A DNA stretch of 55,155 nucleotides. Origin: Frisingicoccus caecimuris. Lineage in GTDB: Bacteria; Bacillota; Clostridia; Lachnospirales; Lachnospiraceae. The notes beneath the pieces are model-generated. The model worked only from the letters and a program-made list of their open reading frames with translations, was not told the origin of the DNA and made no database searches. Shown one piece after another: positions 1 through 8,780 of this stretch. The translations under genes and the position numbers were made by a program. The stretch lies in contig NZ_SLXA01000015.1 of assembly GCF_004340975.1 (NCBI RefSeq), positions 1-55,155 of the forward strand, read 5' to 3'. Every line of letters begins with the position of its first letter. The stretch's first letter is position 1.

Positions 1-16
1 CAAACTCTCATGTTCA
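1..16 (-). rRNA. rrs: 16S rRNA gene, 5' end only (runs off window)
   Basis: On the minus strand the window ends with ATGAGAGTTTG, which matches the conserved start of bacterial 16S rRNA (AGAGTTTGATC...). Only the first few bases are inside the window. The exact mature 5' end is estimated from where it normally falls, about 8 bases before AGAGTTTG. The promoter and leader just upstream support the call. Confidence 0.75.
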
Positions 17-189
17 TATCCTAACAGAATGACAACTAGCTGTTATCTTCCCGTTTTTTACTGTCTGGAGTGCCTTTCGGCACCATTCGTTTTTTTGAAA
101 TTCTCTTAAAGAACTTTCGGGATTGTTTTATTGTTTAATTGTCAATGTCCATTTTTTGATGTTGCTCATTTCTGTCGTGCAACTTCTTA

Positions 190-218
190 ATGATAACACG
201 CTTTTCGATTTTTGTCAA
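190..218 (-). promoter_or_regulatory. rRNA operon promoter, with leader at 17-189
   Basis: On the minus strand there is TTGACA, a 17-bp spacer and TATCAT, a near-consensus sigma-A promoter pointing toward the 16S start. The 170-base leader between it and the rRNA contains a boxA-like stretch (GTTCTTTAAGAG) and a GTGCC-GAAA-GGCAC hairpin, as expected for an antiterminated rRNA leader. No coding sequence is seen in 1-259. Confidence 0.75.
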
Positions 219-259
219 CATCTTTTTTACTTTTTTTCAAACATTTTCAATGTCTGAAA

Positions 260-348
260 CGGAGAAGGAGGGATTTGAACCCTCGCGCCGCTATTAACGA
301 CCTACTCCCTTTCCAGGGGAGCCCCTTCGGCCTCTTGGGTACTTCTCC
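260..348 (-). tRNA. tRNA-Ser (anticodon GGA)
   Basis: The minus strand folds as a class II tRNA with a long variable arm. It begins GGAGAAGT, has the anticodon loop CTGGAAA within a CTCCC/GGGAG stem, a TTCAAAT T-loop, and ends CTTCTCC plus discriminator G. The anticodon GGA reads UCC/UCU. No CCA is encoded (TTT follows). It lies about 130 bases downstream of a second tRNA-Ser and just ahead of the rRNA promoter. Confidence 0.93.
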
Positions 349-483
349 AAGCATAGCAGAAAACTATTCTTATATTAACTTTAGATATAGACTCCGCTCA
401 ACTAAGCTCAACAACGTTTCGCTAAGGTTCGTGGAGTATGTTCCGCACCAAACTCGAAAACACCTCGTTAAGTGCTCACGCAA

Positions 484-569
484 CGGAGAAGGTGGGATTC
501 GAACCCACGGCCCCTTTCGGAGTCACTGGTTTTCAAGACCAGCTCCTTAAACCACTCGGACACCTCTCC
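484..569 (-). tRNA. tRNA-Ser (anticodon TGA)
   Basis: The minus strand gives GGAGAGGTGTCCGAGTGG, an anticodon stem-loop CTGGT-CTTGAAA-ACCAG, a long variable arm and the T-arm GTGGGTTCGAATCCCAC. The anticodon is TGA, reading UCA and related serine codons. CCA is not encoded. It is the first gene after the promoter at 675-703. The 134 bases between the two tRNAs hold nothing I recognise. Confidence 0.94.
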
Positions 570-674
570 AAAACAGTGCTTTAATAGTTTAACAGGTCTT
601 TCGATGCTTGTCAAGCATTTTTTCTCATCCGCACAATTTTCTTCGTTCTTTTACACCGTCAAACGGCAATGATT

Positions 675-703
675 ATAATATCATCAAGCCCTTTATATGT
701 CAA
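675..703 (-). promoter_or_regulatory. promoter of the tRNA-Ser pair
   Basis: Minus strand TTGACA, 17-bp spacer, TATTAT, about 105 bases ahead of the tRNA-Ser(TGA) 5' end. No open frame worth reporting lies between 570 and 834; the rest of that gap is A+T-rich sequence after the tsaD stop. Confidence 0.65.
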
Positions 704-834
704 CATTTTTTTGACACTTTTTTTCGTTTTTCTGATCGTTGATCTTCACCCCTAAATGTAGTGTTTATCCACTTATACTGACACCAATTCAGAAGGCGCA
801 TTTCACAATTTTCTTCTATTATTATGGCTCCCGG

Positions 835-1857
835 TCATCTCTGTCCAATTTTCAAATTCGGCACAGCATTTAAATCCAGGCCATGACGTGTTCCTGCAAG
901 ATATTCATAGTAAGCGGCACAGCCGATCATCGCCGCATTATCCGTACAAAGAATTGGTGATGGATAATAAAATTTAAGCCCGGCCGCTTCGCATTTTTCT
1001 TTCATAGCCTGACGAAGTGCAGAATTTGAAGCCACACCGCCGGCCAATGCTACTTTATCTATATGATATGTCTTTGCCGCCAAAATCGTATGACTGACAA
1101 TCGCATCCACAACAGCCGCCTGAAAAGAGGCTGCCACATCAGCACGGCAAATTTTCTGATGTTTCATTTCACATGAATTGATATAATTCAAAACCGAAGA
1201 CTTCAGACCACTAAAGCTAAAATCCAGCGGTGCGTCTGCCACATGAGCCCTTGGAAATGCAATGGCCCGAGGATTTCCCTCTTTGGCCAGCTTATCGATC
1301 TTTGGTCCTCCCGGGTATCCAAGTCCTATTGCTCTTGCCACTTTATCAAAAGCTTCTCCCGCAGCATCATCTCGTGTTTTTCCAAGAATCTCGTACTTAC
1401 CGTAATCCTCTACCATGACCAGATGGGTATGGCCTCCGGATACGACCATTCCAAGAAATGGGGGTTCTAAATCTTTATTTTCAATATAGTTGGCAGAAAT
1501 ATGTCCTTCAATATGATGGACTCCTACCAATGGAATATTTTTAGCATAGCTGATTGCTTTGGCTGCCGCGACGCCAACCAGAAGCGCGCCAACAAGCCCC
1601 GGTCCATAAGTGACCCCAATTGCGTCCATATCTCCCAACTTCATACCGGCTTCAGCTAATGCTTCCCGTATCACCGGATTAATTTTCTCAATATGTTTTC
1701 TGGATGCAATCTCCGGCACCACACCGCCGTAGAGCTTATGCAATTCAATTTGAGATGATATAATGTTAGACAAAACTTCTCTTCCGTTTTTCACTACGGC
1801 TGCCGCAGTTTCGTCACAGGAAGATTCTATCGCAAGGATATAAATATCTTTTTCCAT
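835..1857 (-). CDS. tsaD: tRNA N6-threonylcarbamoyltransferase TsaD
   Basis: This 340-residue protein transfers the threonylcarbamoyl group to A37 of ANN-decoding tRNAs (t6A modification). It works with TsaB and TsaE, both encoded about 2 kb upstream in the same run. The sequence shows the ASKA/Kae1 fold: N-terminal [13 protein letters not shown], the metal-binding HHIEGH motif near residue 110, VSGGHTHLV near 140, GGVASNS near 275, and a late DNAAMIG motif. Length is normal for bacterial TsaD. The gene is last in the minus-strand run and starts 12 bases after the rnz stop. There is nothing unusual in the sequence. Confidence 0.97.
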   Translation of the reverse strand: MEKDIYILAIESSCDETAAAVVKNGREVLSNIISSQIELHKLYGGVVPEIASRKHIEKINPVIREALAEAGMKLGDMDAIGVTYGPGLVGALLVGVAAAKAISYAKNIPLVGVHHIEGHISANYIENKDLEPPFLGMVVSGGHTHLVMVEDYGKYEILGKTRDDAAGEAFDKVARAIGLGYPGGPKIDKLAKEGNPRAIAFPRAHVADAPLDFSFSGLKSSVLNYINSCEMKHQKICRADVAASFQAAVVDAIVSHTILAAKTYHIDKVALAGGVASNSALRQAMKEKCEAAGLKFYYPSPILCTDNAAMIGCAAYYEYLAGTRHGLDLNAVPNLKIGQR

Positions 1858-1869
1858 ACCGCTATTCCT

Positions 1870-2778
1870 CTATTCCTCAAAATTCAATTCCACCGATCGT
1901 CGATCTTTCGCCGCATGGGCATTTGGAAAAATCCGCCGGACATCATCCATAAATATTTCCGGATGATTAATGGCCGGACTATAATGGGTCAGCCATAATT
2001 CTTTAACACCAGCATCTCTTGCAAGACCTGCGGCCTCTTCAAAGGTCATATGCTTGTACTTCACCGCATTGTTGATATCGCCCCGTTCACCATACATTCC
2101 CTCGCAAATAAACAAATCCGACCCCTTCGCATTCTGACGAATCGAATTCGTCGGCCGCGTATCCGTCGTATACGTAACTTTAATCCCCTTACGCGGTTCT
2201 CCAAGCACCATAGACGGTTCAAATAACTGGCCATCTGCTTCAATGATTTCGCCTTTCTGCAAACGATTCCAATATTTTAACGGGACCTCATTGGCCTTTG
2301 CCTTTTCCACATCAAAAAGCCCCGCTCTCGGAATAGATATGCTATATCCATAGCAGGTGATTTTATGATTCACTCGAAACGCATCAATATGATATCCATG
2401 GGTTTCTATATGCTGCTGCGTCTGCGTAAGTTCGATGAACTCAATATCAAATGGCAGTTCCGGCGCAATCACTCTCAACGAATTTACAACTCGAATCAAC
2501 CCCTTCGGGCCAATCATAAGCAAAGGTTCTTTTCGATCCGAATTTGCCATTGCCAGCAATATTCCCGGAAGTCCGCTGATATGATCACCATGAAAATGAG
2601 TAATACAGATTACATCCAGCGGCCGAAAACTCCAGCCTTTTTCCCGGATCGTGATCTGTGTCCCCTCCCCACAGTCAACCAGAAGACTGCTTCCATTATA
2701 ACGGAACATCAGGGACGTCAGCCATCGATAGGGCAACGGCATCATCCCACCCGTTCCTAATAAACACAAATCCAACAT
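1870..2778 (-). CDS. rnz: ribonuclease Z (tRNA 3' endonuclease)
   Basis: This 302-residue metallo-beta-lactamase-fold enzyme removes 3' trailers from tRNA precursors, chiefly those without an encoded CCA. All three tRNAs in this window lack CCA, which fits. Visible motifs are N-terminal LGTGGMMPLP, the metal-binding THFHGDHISGLPG near residue 60, a central substrate-arm region, TYTTDTRP near 205, and a late LTHYSPA histidine motif. Length matches the short bacterial form. It lies between a small zinc protein and tsaD with short gaps, so co-transcription is likely. Confidence 0.96.
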   Translation of the reverse strand: MLDLCLLGTGGMMPLPYRWLTSLMFRYNGSSLLVDCGEGTQITIREKGWSFRPLDVICITHFHGDHISGLPGILLAMANSDRKEPLLMIGPKGLIRVVNSLRVIAPELPFDIEFIELTQTQQHIETHGYHIDAFRVNHKITCYGYSISIPRAGLFDVEKAKANEVPLKYWNRLQKGEIIEADGQLFEPSMVLGEPRKGIKVTYTTDTRPTNSIRQNAKGSDLFICEGMYGERGDINNAVKYKHMTFEEAAGLARDAGVKELWLTHYSPAINHPEIFMDDVRRIFPNAHAAKDRRSVELNFEE

Positions 2779-2802
2779 ATCTTTCCCTCTTTATATCAAT
2801 CT

Positions 2803-3009
2803 CTACACCAATTCTGTTGTTTCCGAAATATCCGGCGATTTTTTGAATCCCCGAGTCCATCTGTCATAGCAGTCTTCACACAGATCAATGCTATGCTTTT
2901 GTCCGTCCTTCCCCTTTGAAAAGTATCCCCATACTTTTTCAATATGCACATAATCTTCCTGTCCAATCACACGACCGCAGCAATGACAAATTTTTGTATT
3001 TTTCTCCAT
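2803..3009 (-). CDS. small two-CxxC zinc-binding protein, unknown function
   Basis: This 68-residue protein has two cysteine pairs, CHCCG near residue 9 and LCEDCYDRW near residue 48, spaced as a zinc ribbon. No signal peptide or membrane segment is visible. It lies between rimI and rnz in the tRNA-modification run, 24 bases before rnz. I recognise no named family. The pattern resembles many short Firmicutes zinc-ribbon proteins. It could bind RNA or a partner enzyme, but that rests on context only. Confidence 0.75.
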   Translation of the reverse strand: MEKNTKICHCCGRVIGQEDYVHIEKVWGYFSKGKDGQKHSIDLCEDCYDRWTRGFKKSPDISETTELV

Positions 3010-3086
3010 ATTTTACTCCTTTGCATACTCTGTCGTCAGGTTTCGGTTTTATTATACAAAATCCGTCCGGTCAAATACATAGGAGA

Positions 3087-3542
3087 TTACTGGCAGACAG
3101 GCGCCTTCTCCCACATCATTACTACCGCATCTTCTTTTGGATTGGTATAAAAACCTTTTCTTATCCCGCACATCTCAAAGCCCAGACTTCCATACAGCCT
3201 CTTCCCTGCTGTATTCCCCGCCCGAACTTCCAGGAAAAAGCGTTTCTCTCCAAGGGATGCTCCAAGCGTCATCAACGCCCGGACCAACGCTCCCCCATAC
3301 CCCTTTTGACGGTACTCAGGAGCAACAGCCACATTGACGATTTCTCCCTCATCCAGAGCATGATACAGACAGCAATACCCTGTAACCTCTGCTTTTGCAT
3401 CTTCTGCCATCACCAGCAAATGCGCCGACGGCTCATTCAGAGAATCCTCAAAACTTTTCCGGCTCCACGGATCTGTAAAACAGGCATTTTCAACAATAAG
3501 AACGGCATCCATATCTTCCGCCGTCATCGGGCGAATCATCAT
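3087..3542 (-). CDS. rimI: ribosomal protein S18-alanine N-acetyltransferase RimI
   Basis: This 151-residue GNAT acetyltransferase is expected to acetylate the N-terminal alanine of ribosomal protein S18. It begins MIRPMTAEDMDAVL and carries VAVAPEYRQKGYGGALV near residue 75, the acetyl-CoA-binding R/Q-x-x-G-x-G/A motif. A downstream LEVRAGNTAGKRLYGSLGF segment is typical of RimI. It overlaps the 3' end of tsaB by 4 bases, implying translational coupling. The tsaE-tsaB-rimI order is common in Firmicutes and supports the assignment over a generic GNAT. Confidence 0.92.
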   Translation of the reverse strand: MMIRPMTAEDMDAVLIVENACFTDPWSRKSFEDSLNEPSAHLLVMAEDAKAEVTGYCCLYHALDEGEIVNVAVAPEYRQKGYGGALVRALMTLGASLGEKRFFLEVRAGNTAGKRLYGSLGFEMCGIRKGFYTNPKEDAVVMMWEKAPVCQ

Positions 3543-4255
3543 GACTGTTTCTCCCGTTTCTGGCGTTCCATCAATTCACGTTCTGCCTGAGACAAACGTA
3601 AATATTCCGGCACGTGTTGATCCGCCGTCTCAACACAGCCCGCTTCAAAATATAATTTTCCAAGAGCCGCCAGCGCACCCGCCCGCTGCGCATTTAGATG
3701 GGGCGGTGCAAAGCTGCATGGGACCTGAGTATGTTCTTCTATATAGTTCTTATGGACCGGTACGCCATCGCCTAAAAATACGACCGGTTTTCCCATGCCA
3801 TTTATCTCCTGAACAATTTCTTCAATACCAACAGCTTTTTCCCGGCAGAGTACACGAAAATCCTTTCCTTCAAAGGTATAAAGCCCCGTATACACCTGCT
3901 GGCGGCGCGCATCCATGATCGGACAGATAATCTGCTCCGTTCCATAAAGATTATAAGCCATGGCATCCACCGTAGGAACATTTACAAGCGGCTTATCCAG
4001 CGCCAGGCCCAGCCCTTTCGCCGTAGCCGCACCAATACGAAGTCCGGTAAAGGAGCCCGGTCCGCCGGAAATAACAATCGCATCCACCGAATCCAATGAA
4101 ATGCCCGTCATCCGCACAACTTCATCCAGCATCGGCAGCAACGTCTGGGAATGGGTTTTTTTAAAATTTGTCGTATATTCGCCGATGAGCTTATCCTCTG
4201 TCATCAAAGCGACCGAAGCCACCAGCCCCGAACTTTCAATTGCCAGCAAAAGCAT
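3539..4255 (-). CDS. tsaB: t6A biosynthesis scaffold protein TsaB
   Basis: This 238-residue protein is an inactive paralogue of TsaD that forms the t6A-transferring complex with TsaD and TsaE. It begins with LLAIESSGLVASVAL and has the GGPGSFTGLRIG motif near residue 65, diagnostic of TsaB. Length is in the normal range. The start codon overlaps the tsaE stop (TAATG arrangement) and the end overlaps rimI by 4 bases, so the three are probably translated together. Confidence 0.95.
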   Translation of the reverse strand: MLLLAIESSGLVASVALMTEDKLIGEYTTNFKKTHSQTLLPMLDEVVRMTGISLDSVDAIVISGGPGSFTGLRIGAATAKGLGLALDKPLVNVPTVDAMAYNLYGTEQIICPIMDARRQQVYTGLYTFEGKDFRVLCREKAVGIEEIVQEINGMGKPVVFLGDGVPVHKNYIEEHTQVPCSFAPPHLNAQRAGALAALGKLYFEAGCVETADQHVPEYLRLSQAERELMERQKREKQS

Positions 4256-4689
4256 TATAAAACGCCTCCTTTTTCCAGCGTAATCTTCCGATAATCAAAC
4301 CCTTTATCCATATCTTTTTCAATCAGAATGCCGACAAAATCCTCCGGCAGAATTTCCCGAATCAAGTTTGCCCACTCAATCAGGCAGACTCCTTCTCCGT
4401 AAACATAATCATCAAAACCAATTTCATCCATCTCTTCCACATCGCCGATACGGTAAACATCAAAATGATAAAAAGGCATCTTTTCACCTTCATACTCCTG
4501 TACAATGGTAAATGTGGGACTGCTGACTGCCTCTTCCACCCCAAGTCCGGCGGCAAATCCCTGGGTAAATACAGTTTTTCCTACACCCAGGTCACCTGTC
4601 AGACAGTACACATCTCCCGGTTGAGCCTCACTGCCGATTTTCCGTCCATATTCATATGTTTCATCCGCAGAAAACGTTTCTATAATCAT
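4255..4689 (-). CDS. tsaE: t6A biosynthesis ATPase TsaE
   Basis: This 144-residue P-loop ATPase energises the TsaB-TsaD complex. Walker A is visible as GDLGVGKTVFTQG near residue 32, followed by SSPTFTIVQEY (switch I-like), the HFDVYR motif near 75, and LIEWANLI near 105. All are typical of TsaE (YdiB/YjeE). An AGGTAGG ribosome site precedes the ATG. It starts about 50 bases after ribU and overlaps tsaB by one base. Confidence 0.96.
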   Translation of the reverse strand: MIIETFSADETYEYGRKIGSEAQPGDVYCLTGDLGVGKTVFTQGFAAGLGVEEAVSSPTFTIVQEYEGEKMPFYHFDVYRIGDVEEMDEIGFDDYVYGEGVCLIEWANLIREILPEDFVGILIEKDMDKGFDYRKITLEKGGVL

Positions 4690-4742
4690 TTGAACCTACC
4701 TTTTGAAATATAATTATTTATCTCATAATATCATACTCAAAT

Positions 4743-5345
4743 TTAAAATTGAAGCGGTTTTTTCACCAGTTTAAATACGTAATAAGAAACAATCGCCATC
4801 ATAATGCCTTTGACCACATTGAACGGTGTAATTCCAATGATAATAATCTTCCACAGGCTATTGATCTCCGGAAGGAATCCCGGCGTCATACTTCCAACAT
4901 ATCCCACAAGTGCATCAACGCCTCCGAACATGCTGGAATACAGTGGCAATGTAATAAAATAATTAACGATCATTCCCGAAATGCACATTGCTACCGTGCC
5001 CGCTACATAACCCACGAGCAGTCTGTGTTTTCCTTTCCATTTTCTATAAATGATACTCAAAGGCAACACATAGGCGCTTCCGACAACAAAGTTCGCCAAT
5101 TCACCGGCGCCTACTGTTTTTGTAGACATCGCCTTGATAATATTCTTTATCAGTTCAATAAAAACGCCGGCAGCCGGACTGATTCCAAGGCCTCCAAGGA
5201 TTGCAGGAACATCGCTGAATTCAATTCTGAGGAACCCAAGATAACCCGGAGACTCCAGAAGCATCAGCACATAAGCCAAGGCCGAAAATAAACCGATAAT
5301 CACCAAATCCCTCGTTGAAAATAATGTTTTTTTTGCTTCCATCAT
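4743..5345 (-). CDS. ribU: ECF transporter S component, riboflavin type (RibU-like)
   Basis: This 200-residue membrane protein has about six hydrophobic segments. It starts with TRDLVIIGLFSALAYVLML, then RIEFSDVPAILGGL and FIELIKNIIKA, a pattern characteristic of RibU-like substrate-binding components of energy-coupling factor transporters. It would bind riboflavin and work with the shared EcfA/A'/T module encoded elsewhere. The start overlaps the tex stop by 4 bases, so it follows tex in one transcript. No FMN riboswitch is present upstream, so regulation by FMN is not evident here. A different S-component substrate is possible. Confidence 0.82.
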   Translation of the reverse strand: MMEAKKTLFSTRDLVIIGLFSALAYVLMLLESPGYLGFLRIEFSDVPAILGGLGISPAAGVFIELIKNIIKAMSTKTVGAGELANFVVGSAYVLPLSIIYRKWKGKHRLLVGYVAGTVAMCISGMIVNYFITLPLYSSMFGGVDALVGYVGSMTPGFLPEINSLWKIIIIGITPFNVVKGIMMAIVSYYVFKLVKKPLQF

Positions 5346-7492
5346 TGTATCCCCTTCATTGTTAGTTGTATCCTTTTTTTCGTCACATCCACACTCAGTA
5401 CCTTTACATCAACAATGTCTCCCACACTGACGACTTCCATTGGATGCTTCACAAATTTTTTATCTGTCAGCTGCGAAATGTGCACTAAACCATCCTGATG
5501 CACACCAATATCCACAAATGCCCCGAAGTCAATGACATTGCGCACGGTTCCTTTCAAAATCATGCCTTCTTTTAAATCTTTCATTTCCAGAACATCTGTG
5601 CGCAAAATCGGCTTCGGCATCTCATCCCGGGGATCCCGTCCCGGTTTCTCCAACTCTTTGACAATATCTCTCAGTGTAATTTCCCCAATGCCAATATCTT
5701 CACTGAGTTTTTTATAATCCTTCATCTGACGGCCCAATCCGGACAATTTTCCATTTAATATATCTTCCGTTGTATAACCCAGACGTTCCAGTAATTCAAC
5801 AGCAGCCCCATAGGACTCCGGATGAACGCTCGTCCTGTCCAAAGGATTATCCCCGTCCAATATTCTCATAAAACCCGCACACTGTTCATAAGCCTTTGGT
5901 CCCAACTTCGGCACCTTTAAAAGCTGCCGACGGTTTTTAAACCGTCCGTTCTCCTCCCGATATGCGATGATATTTTTAGCAATCGTTTTATTAATGCCGG
6001 AAATATACTCCAGAAGAGATGCAGAAGCCGTATTCAGGTCCACACCAACCCGATTGACACAATCTTCTACCGTTCCGCCCAAAACATCGCTCAGTTTTTT
6101 CTGATTCATATCATGCTGATACTGGCCGACACCGATTGCTTTCGGTTCAATTTTCACCAACTCCGCCAACGGATCCTGGAGCCGTCTGGCAATAGATGCG
6201 GCGCTTCTCTGTCCCACATCAAATTCCGGAAATTCCTCCGTAGCCAATTTACTCGCCGAATAAACGGAGGCGCCGGCTTCATTGACAATTACATATTCTA
6301 CACGGCTGTCCAGTTCTTTCAGCAAATCCACGATAACCATCTCTGATTCCCGGGAAGCCGTGCCATTTCCCAGAGAGATAAGTGTAATATGATACTTTTT
6401 AATCAACCGTTTTAACACCGCCTTTGCCTCGGCAACTTTTTTCTGAGGCTCAGTCGGATAAATTACAACCGTATCCAGGACCTTCCCTGTCGGATCGACC
6501 ACCGCCAGCTTACAGCCTGTACGAAATGCCGGATCCCATCCAAGTACAACGCGCCCCGTGATCGGCGGCTGCATCAAAAGCTGTTTGAGGTTTTTTCCAA
6601 AGACTTTAATACCGCCGTCTTCTGCTTTTTCCGTCAGTTCATTGCGCACCTCCCTCTCGATCGCCGGTGCGATCAAACGACGATAGCTGTCCACAATGAC
6701 ATCTTTTAAGATTTCCTCTGTTTGTGAATTATCTTTTCGGATGACTTTTTTCTCCAGATATCTCAATATTTTTTCCTCCGGCGCTTCAATCCTGACCGTC
6801 AGAAATTTTTCTTTTTCGCCCCGATTTATAGCCAGAATGCGATGTCCCGGAATCTTATTCACTGCTTCTTCATAATCATAATAATTTTCATAAACAGATT
6901 TTTCTTTTTCATCCCTGGCCTTAGAGACAATTTTCCCTTCATTTTCCGTTACCCGTCGGATGTAGGACCGGTAATCGGCCGAATCTGAAATCATTTCTGC
7001 CAGAATATCCTTGGCCCCCTCCAGCGCTTCCTCTGCCGAAGCCACTCCCTTTTCATCCGATATATAGGCTGTCGCTTCCTCTATAAGAGGCTTTTTCATC
7101 ATCTGAAGCAGCAGGATATTTGCCAGCGGTTCCAGACCCTTTTCTTTGGCGATCGTTGCCCGCGTCCGGCGTTTCGGTCGATACGGGCGATACAGGTCAT
7201 CCACGGCTACCATTGTTTCTGCAACTTCAATGGCCCTTTTTAATTCCGGCGTTAATTTCCCCTGTTCTTCGATTGAACTCATTACCTGAGCCTTTTTATC
7301 TTCCAGATTACGTAAATATAATAATCGTTCATGGAACTGACGCAGCACTTCGTCATTCAGAGAGCCGGTAACTTCTTTTCGATACCGGGCAATAAAAGGA
7401 ATCGTATTCCCTTCGTCAATCAGTTTGATCGCCGCCTCGGCCTGCCATGTTTTAATATTCAGTTCCTGACTTATCGTCCTTATAATGTCCAT
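5342..7492 (-). CDS. tex: Tex-family S1 RNA-binding protein
   Basis: This 716-residue protein of the Tex/YqgF-like family binds nucleic acid and is linked to transcription. Visible parts are an N-terminal helical bundle with PFIARYRKEVTGSL, a YqgF/RNase H-like domain around residues 320-450 (VLGWDPAFRTGCKLAVVD), a helix-hairpin-helix section with GVDLNTASASLLEYISGI, and a C-terminal S1 domain (GTVRNVIDFGAFVDIG). I chose the start giving MDIIRTISQ, five residues inside the longest frame, because AGGAG lies five bases upstream. Length is normal. It heads the tex-ribU-tsa run. Confidence 0.95.
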   Translation of the reverse strand: MDIIRTISQELNIKTWQAEAAIKLIDEGNTIPFIARYRKEVTGSLNDEVLRQFHERLLYLRNLEDKKAQVMSSIEEQGKLTPELKRAIEVAETMVAVDDLYRPYRPKRRTRATIAKEKGLEPLANILLLQMMKKPLIEEATAYISDEKGVASAEEALEGAKDILAEMISDSADYRSYIRRVTENEGKIVSKARDEKEKSVYENYYDYEEAVNKIPGHRILAINRGEKEKFLTVRIEAPEEKILRYLEKKVIRKDNSQTEEILKDVIVDSYRRLIAPAIEREVRNELTEKAEDGGIKVFGKNLKQLLMQPPITGRVVLGWDPAFRTGCKLAVVDPTGKVLDTVVIYPTEPQKKVAEAKAVLKRLIKKYHITLISLGNGTASRESEMVIVDLLKELDSRVEYVIVNEAGASVYSASKLATEEFPEFDVGQRSAASIARRLQDPLAELVKIEPKAIGVGQYQHDMNQKKLSDVLGGTVEDCVNRVGVDLNTASASLLEYISGINKTIAKNIIAYREENGRFKNRRQLLKVPKLGPKAYEQCAGFMRILDGDNPLDRTSVHPESYGAAVELLERLGYTTEDILNGKLSGLGRQMKDYKKLSEDIGIGEITLRDIVKELEKPGRDPRDEMPKPILRTDVLEMKDLKEGMILKGTVRNVIDFGAFVDIGVHQDGLVHISQLTDKKFVKHPMEVVSVGDIVDVKVLSVDVTKKRIQLTMKGIQ

Positions 7493-7509
7493 AGATTCTC
7501 CTATCACAG

Positions 7510-7541
7510 AAACAGGCCGCCCATTTCTGCGCAGCCTGTTT
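7510..7541 (-). terminator. possible terminator after the apgM gene
   Basis: The minus strand forms AACAGGC ... GCCTGTT with a 16-base middle, followed by TTTCTG. The stem is clear but the U-run is weak, so it may be partial. It lies between apgM and tex. Confidence 0.45.
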
Positions 7542-7555
7542 GCGTGTCTGCCAGT

Positions 7556-8764
7556 TTACTCATTCAGCAGACGGTCAATCAGTTCATAACCCTTTTCAAT
7601 TACAATATTGCCACTTTCATCGGCCTCTTTTTCATTATAATTCCAGGATTTTTTCAAGTCTTTCCGACTATCATAAATCATAAACGGCACCGGATTTGAC
7701 GAATGGGTACGAATGCAGATTGGCGTCGGATGATCCGGCATAATTAAAAGTCGGTAATCTTCGCCGGATGCGTCCATTGCTTCCACCAATGGTTTGATCA
7801 GCCGGGCATCCATATTTTCAATGGCCTGAATTTTACGTTCAATGCTTCCCTGATGTCCCATCTCATCCGGAGCTTCCAGATGTATGTATACAAAATCACT
7901 GCCATCATTCAAAAGCGTATCCGCCGCTGCCTGAGCTTTACCCTCATAATTTGTGTGAAGTCCGCCATTTGCGCCTTCAACTTCAATATTTTTCATCTCT
8001 GCGCCTACGGCAATCCCTTTAAGCAAATCTACGGCAGAAATCATAGCGCCTTTTAAATGGGTCTTTTCTTCAAAAGAAGTCAGAGCCGGACGCGTACCGG
8101 CGCCCCAGAACCAACAGGAATTGGCCGGATTTAAGCCCTTTTTCCGTCGTTCCACATTTAACGGATGATTTTCCAATATATCATAACTTTTTTCCATCAT
8201 TTTACGGAGGACCATATCTTCAGGGAGAAAATCTTTAATCACTTTTCCCAGATGATCATGAGGGGGCGCCAGTTCTACAACACGACCTTTGTCCCAGATT
8301 AACAGATGTCTGTAACTTGTTCCCCGATAAAATCTATAAGTTTCTGTCTCCAGAGCTTCACGAACAGCGTCCAGAAGCACAGCCGCATCTTCTGTGGAAA
8401 TCTCATCCGAGCTGTGATCAATAATGGTTCGCTCTTCGTAAGGAATGTCTTCCTCTTCGGAAAGTGTTACCAGATTACAACGCAGGGCAACATCCGTCTC
8501 CTTCATATCCACGCCGATGCTCAGCGCTTCCAATGGAGAACGTCCGGTATAATAAAGTCTTGGATTATAGCCCAGTACAGCCAGATTCGCCGTATCACTT
8601 CCCGGGCTCATGCCTTCAGGAATAGTGTTTGCCATACCAATTTCCGACTTTTTTGCCAACGCATCCATAGTTTCAGTTTTTGCATACTCCAACGGTGTCT
8701 TTCCGCCAAGTTCCTCCAGCGGTTCGTCGGCCATACCGTCGCCTAACATTACGATATACTTCAT
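7556..8764 (-). CDS. apgM: archaeal-type phosphoglycerate mutase / putative homoserine kinase (ApgM family)
   Basis: This 402-residue alkaline-phosphatase-superfamily enzyme begins MKYIVMLGDGMADEPL. It has the SPGSDTANLAVLGYNP segment containing the likely catalytic serine near residue 60, and late IMPDHPTP and RTHSSNPVPF metal motifs. The family interconverts 2- and 3-phosphoglycerate independently of 2,3-BPG. Some members in bacteria without ThrB are thought to phosphorylate homoserine instead. The ACT-domain gene directly upstream (16-base gap), usually tied to threonine or aromatic amino-acid synthesis, makes that alternative worth keeping. The start was moved 24 codons in because GAGGAAGG precedes this ATG and the longer frame would overlap the upstream gene. 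Confidence 0.85.
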   Translation of the reverse strand: MKYIVMLGDGMADEPLEELGGKTPLEYAKTETMDALAKKSEIGMANTIPEGMSPGSDTANLAVLGYNPRLYYTGRSPLEALSIGVDMKETDVALRCNLVTLSEEEDIPYEERTIIDHSSDEISTEDAAVLLDAVREALETETYRFYRGTSYRHLLIWDKGRVVELAPPHDHLGKVIKDFLPEDMVLRKMMEKSYDILENHPLNVERRKKGLNPANSCWFWGAGTRPALTSFEEKTHLKGAMISAVDLLKGIAVGAEMKNIEVEGANGGLHTNYEGKAQAAADTLLNDGSDFVYIHLEAPDEMGHQGSIERKIQAIENMDARLIKPLVEAMDASGEDYRLLIMPDHPTPICIRTHSSNPVPFMIYDSRKDLKKSWNYNEKEADESGNIVIEKGYELIDRLLNE

Positions 8765-8780
8765 AACATTTCCTTCCTCT

